A stretch of DNA of 64,000 nucleotides. Origin: Monarcha castaneiventris obscurior (taxonomy: Eukaryota; Chordata; Aves; Passeriformes; Monarchidae). The position numbers were made by a program, and so were the translations under genes. The notes under the pieces are model-generated. The model saw nothing but the letters and a program-made list of their open reading frames with translations. It did no database searches and was not told where the DNA came from. Shown here piece by piece: positions 60,776 through 64,000 of this stretch. The stretch is from contig JAMPIT010000539.1 of the NCBI GenBank assembly GCA_026261815.1, forward strand, positions 5,224,501 through 5,288,500, written 5' to 3'. The number at the start of each line of letters is the position of its first letter. Within the stretch, counting starts at the first letter, position 1.

Positions 60776-63700
60776 AGTAGCTTTTGAAAGCAATATATGT
60801 TGTATGTTCTCTGTGAAATCAAACTGTTACCAGGCAGTCTCCTCACTGAGGCTGTTTCATGCTCCCAGGCACATTTAGAGCCCACATCTCCCTGACAGGG
60901 ATGGAGTCACCTGAGTGTTCTGTGCTTCTGGGCCACACAAATCAAGGGTTTTATCTTGCCTTCCTCTCCTCAGTAAAGCAGTACAACAGAACAGATAAAG
61001 CCAAGATTACCAACGTGCTTTGGGACTGCATGATTCATTCCACACGTTCATGCTTGCCACAATAAAAAAAAAAATTCTTGGCTTAAGGGCCTGAGTGCTC
61101 ACATCACCTAATTTGATGCTATTACAGTTTGACACTAATAGGCTGCTCTTACAAAGAGCATGTGAAGCACAACTTGAAAAAAACTCACTTTGTTAAGAAT
61201 TGCAACATATAAATGAATGAACAGCCTGGGTGAAATTTAGGTTCCACTCTTTCCCCTTGTCTTCAAGAAAGGCATTATTCCACCTGCCTTTTTCTTGTAG
61301 TTTCCCATCAAGCTTATCAAAGGCAAAAAATTAGTAATCTGTATAAAGTACCCTTCCATTTTCCACGTTCCAGAGAGAGATCTGAGATCAAGAAAACAAT
61401 AACAAACTCTTAAGGGCAAAATCCTGTTTCTCATTTTATTATGCAGGTTTCTCAGGCTTTGGTGGTAGAGGAGGAAGTGTCTGCTCCTTTGCCATCATTT
61501 GTTTTTTTCTCTGCCCTGAAGAAAAATAAGGAAAATCTGGAAACCTGGGGAGTTTCAGAGGGACAAAAAATGATGTTTTGTGAAATACTTTGAATGAGTA
61601 ATGACAGAATCCTCAGTGCTGAAAATTATATTACTGCTACATTTCAGTTCTTTCAGATGTGGTCTAGAATGAATTAGGATTTCAAATTATGTTATTTTTA
61701 TTTCAAATTTATATCAGTATACAGGTCCAAGGCCTATATTCTATGTATTTCTATATCCCCTGGAGCTATGTTTCAATGAATACGTAGAATGTTGCATTCA
61801 TTTTCCACTTTTTACCTCTACAAAACACACATTTCCTCTGCATCTGCATTAAAGTGCTGTGGTTTTTATAGGGGGTAGGCCTCAGAAGCTGTATGTAAAT
61901 ACCTTTCTGGAAAAAAGTCAATAATATTGATGTTTTATACTTCTATGGTGTTAGTTTTTCCTACTTTAGAAATGTTTACAGGCAAACAGTAAATGTAAAT
62001 ACCTTAATATGCACAACAGCTCTGTCTCAAATATTGCCTATATTTGTCATTATTCTAATATAAACAACATACAGGTATTTATTACACAGACCTGCCCAGT
62101 AGTATTTTCTGTTTCATAAATAAATTATGCATAATACATTTTTCACTCCTGAAAAGGTAATTAAATACTACTTTCAAAGAAGAAAATAACTAATGTAGAT
62201 CTAATTGTAATTCAGTTTCCTTCCTCTTTCTCTTAATCAAACAGGACTGGAGATTTTGCATTTTATTTTGTGGGTTTTCTTTTCCTAGACTTCCAAACTT
62301 TCCATTAACCTTACATTTACCTCCAGATAAATACCTTATTGCATCTATGTAAGGAATATCACACCTACAGGTCACTAGCAGTAGTACAAGAATTTCTTAA
62401 TTTATTTGAATGACCTGCTTTTGTTTTGTGGAAACATCTTTCTGTGAGGCTGAGAATTTTGCTGTAGGCTTCAGGACCAACATTTCTATCTTTTCAGCTT
62501 TTCTTATAGATGACTCTTGGCAAAGCAGCTATTATGGAACTTATTTTTTCACTGCTCCATATTTTATATTCCAGTATTCCGTAGTGGCTCGATTGAAATA
62601 TCTGAGTGCTTAATTACCCTCTCTCTCTTTAGCTCTCTCCCACCTTATTGTGCCTCTCTTATTTATGCCTTTCATTTTTCCATCGAGTTTCCAAACTTAT
62701 AAATAAGTCTCTAGAATGTCTCTTTTCAGTCTTCTCCAAGCGCAAGAAACGAAAACCAAGAGAATCTAAATTTTATGTTTGCTCTTACCCAATGCTTTTA
62801 CTTGTCAGAGGTCTTAAATTGGTGACAGAACCAGTAGTTCCCCACTCCCCATCTCAAACATTCAGACTGAAAATTTGCATTTCTTTTCTTGCTTTTTAAT
62901 AACTTCACTTGCCTGATCACAAATCTTCTGCATGGGGATGTGTCCCCCTATCTTTGTGTCAAATAACTTATTGCCACTAGAATAAATTATGGGCTGAGCT
63001 AGACACCAGCAAAGAATGTCCCTTTGTGGCAGCATTTTACTGCAGGAGATTTCTGGGCCTGAATGTGCTTCTGCCTCATGTCTCAACTGTGAGTTGGAGT
63101 TGACAGAGTTAGTTTTGTGCTGACCTAATCCACATGGAGATCAGTGAAAGGAAAATTGACCAAAAGGCAAGCAGTGAATATTATGGTTTGGATCCATGAG
63201 AGAAAGACCCAGATTTTATTGATTTCGCCCCTTCTCTGCTAAACCCAGCTTGATTCTGGCACACCAAGGGCAGGTTATTTTAGCCTTAGCCTCCTAAACA
63301 GTATCTGACTATTCAAAGCTGGCCACCAAGCTACCCCTTGTGGAGGGGGATGGAGATGAAGAAGAATTGTTGGCTTGCAGATGTCCATATTCCAGGTGGT
63401 TTTTGATAAATGAGATTAATCTCCTCTTGCAAAGTGGTGGGAGCAATGTCCTGGAGCTCTGGAGCTCTGATTTTGGCAATGTTTTTGGCACAGTTAACAC
63501 CTACTGGGCACTACCATCCTTGGAGTGGGATGGTGGGATGGTGCTGTATCTCTTTTCACCTGCCAGTATGTTATATAAACAACTTTCAGCTCTAGTTTAA
63601 CTAAATATTTTGGAGATGCAGCACTGACAAACAAGGTGTTGTTTCCAGGGTAGAAACTTTGCTCCATGTATTAGGGTAGCTACCTGGGATTGTTCAGGTT

Positions 63701-64000
63701 TTGCCTAATCTTTGTGCTTAGTTATCTGTAAAAGTCCTTACACTTTGTGTAGCCCTATAGAAAATACTGAAACTAATTCCAGATTAAAGCACTGTTCAGT
63801 AGGAAATTATGTGAGAGGACTGGGGCACTTTAAGAATTCATTCATATTTAAAAATCTTATTGAAAAGAAAAATAGTTCAACTGAGACCAGTGATGGGCAC
63901 TTTCCCTTTCTCACTAACCAATGTATAATAAAAAAATCTGCATTCTTCACTCAGCTGGAGGCTGATTCTTTTTGCAACTGTGTTTCATCACTATTGCTTG
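60776..64000. other. noncoding DNA, no gene seen
   Basis: Unique AT-rich sequence to the end of the window. AATAAA at 61061 merges with an 11-base A run (61064-61074), without a convincing transcript upstream. Open frames are short, overlap on both strands and are not recognisable. Confidence 0.5.

Noticed and set aside
1..64000. tRNA, rRNA, U-snRNA genes, CRISPR arrays, bacterial operons
   Set aside because: No B-box-like GGTTCGAAT, no snRNA-type sequence and no regularly spaced repeats were found. The sequence is vertebrate noncoding DNA.

Overview
This is vertebrate nuclear DNA, and almost certainly bird DNA. The evidence is four stretches matching the 3' end of the avian CR1 LINE, with its typical open C-terminal ORF2 reading frame and its GATTCTGTGATTCTGT-like tail. 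There is also one degraded long terminal repeat of a kind common in bird endogenous retroviruses. The base composition is AT-rich, CpG is strongly depleted except at one spot, and no long open reading frames are present. A songbird-like neognath is my best guess, from memory of repeat families. No protein-coding gene can be recognised, so the window is probably a gene desert or the inside of a very large intron. There are no bacterial features.

Layout. 1-5.7 kb: unique AT-rich DNA with a CR1 3' end (488-921, + strand), a (CATT)6 repeat and a compound TA/TATG microsatellite. 5.7-8.6 kb: unique DNA containing an unassigned coding-like segment on the minus strand (7451-7785), which has a good acceptor and a perfect donor but a stop just before the donor, then a 29-base A run. 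10.2-11.2 kb: the most striking structure in the window, two identical 95-bp arms (10236-10330 and 11056-11150) in inverted orientation around a 725-bp spacer that carries two RFX-type X-box matches. 11.2-33.3 kb: long unremarkable noncoding DNA, with one GC-richer block near 23.5-24.0 kb. 33.37-33.79 kb: a decayed solo LTR on the plus strand with its TATA box still readable. 36-40 kb: two exon-like segments with strong splice consensus on the plus strand, and half of an old palindromic repeat. 42.7-45.8 kb: a CR1 cluster (one minus, two abutting plus copies) and a G/T-rich low-complexity block. Directly after the cluster come an acceptor-like site and an AATAAA/A run (45823-46276) that could be a transcript 3' end. 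50.69-51.03 kb: an isolated CpG island with about 27 CpGs in about 330 bp, a near-consensus CTCF motif and a CCCACGTGGG palindrome. 57.3-57.96 kb: the longest ORF of the window (189 codons) followed by AATAAA, of doubtful reality. 60.7 kb: an old hairpin-forming repeat related to the half copy at 36.4 kb.

Because there are no identifiable genes, nothing can be said about genes working together. The functional interest lies in possible regulatory DNA (CpG island with CTCF motif, X-box pair), in the perfect inverted repeat, which looks like a recent micro-inversion or foldback duplication rather than a classical transposon, and in a few exon-like segments that RNA data could confirm or dismiss.
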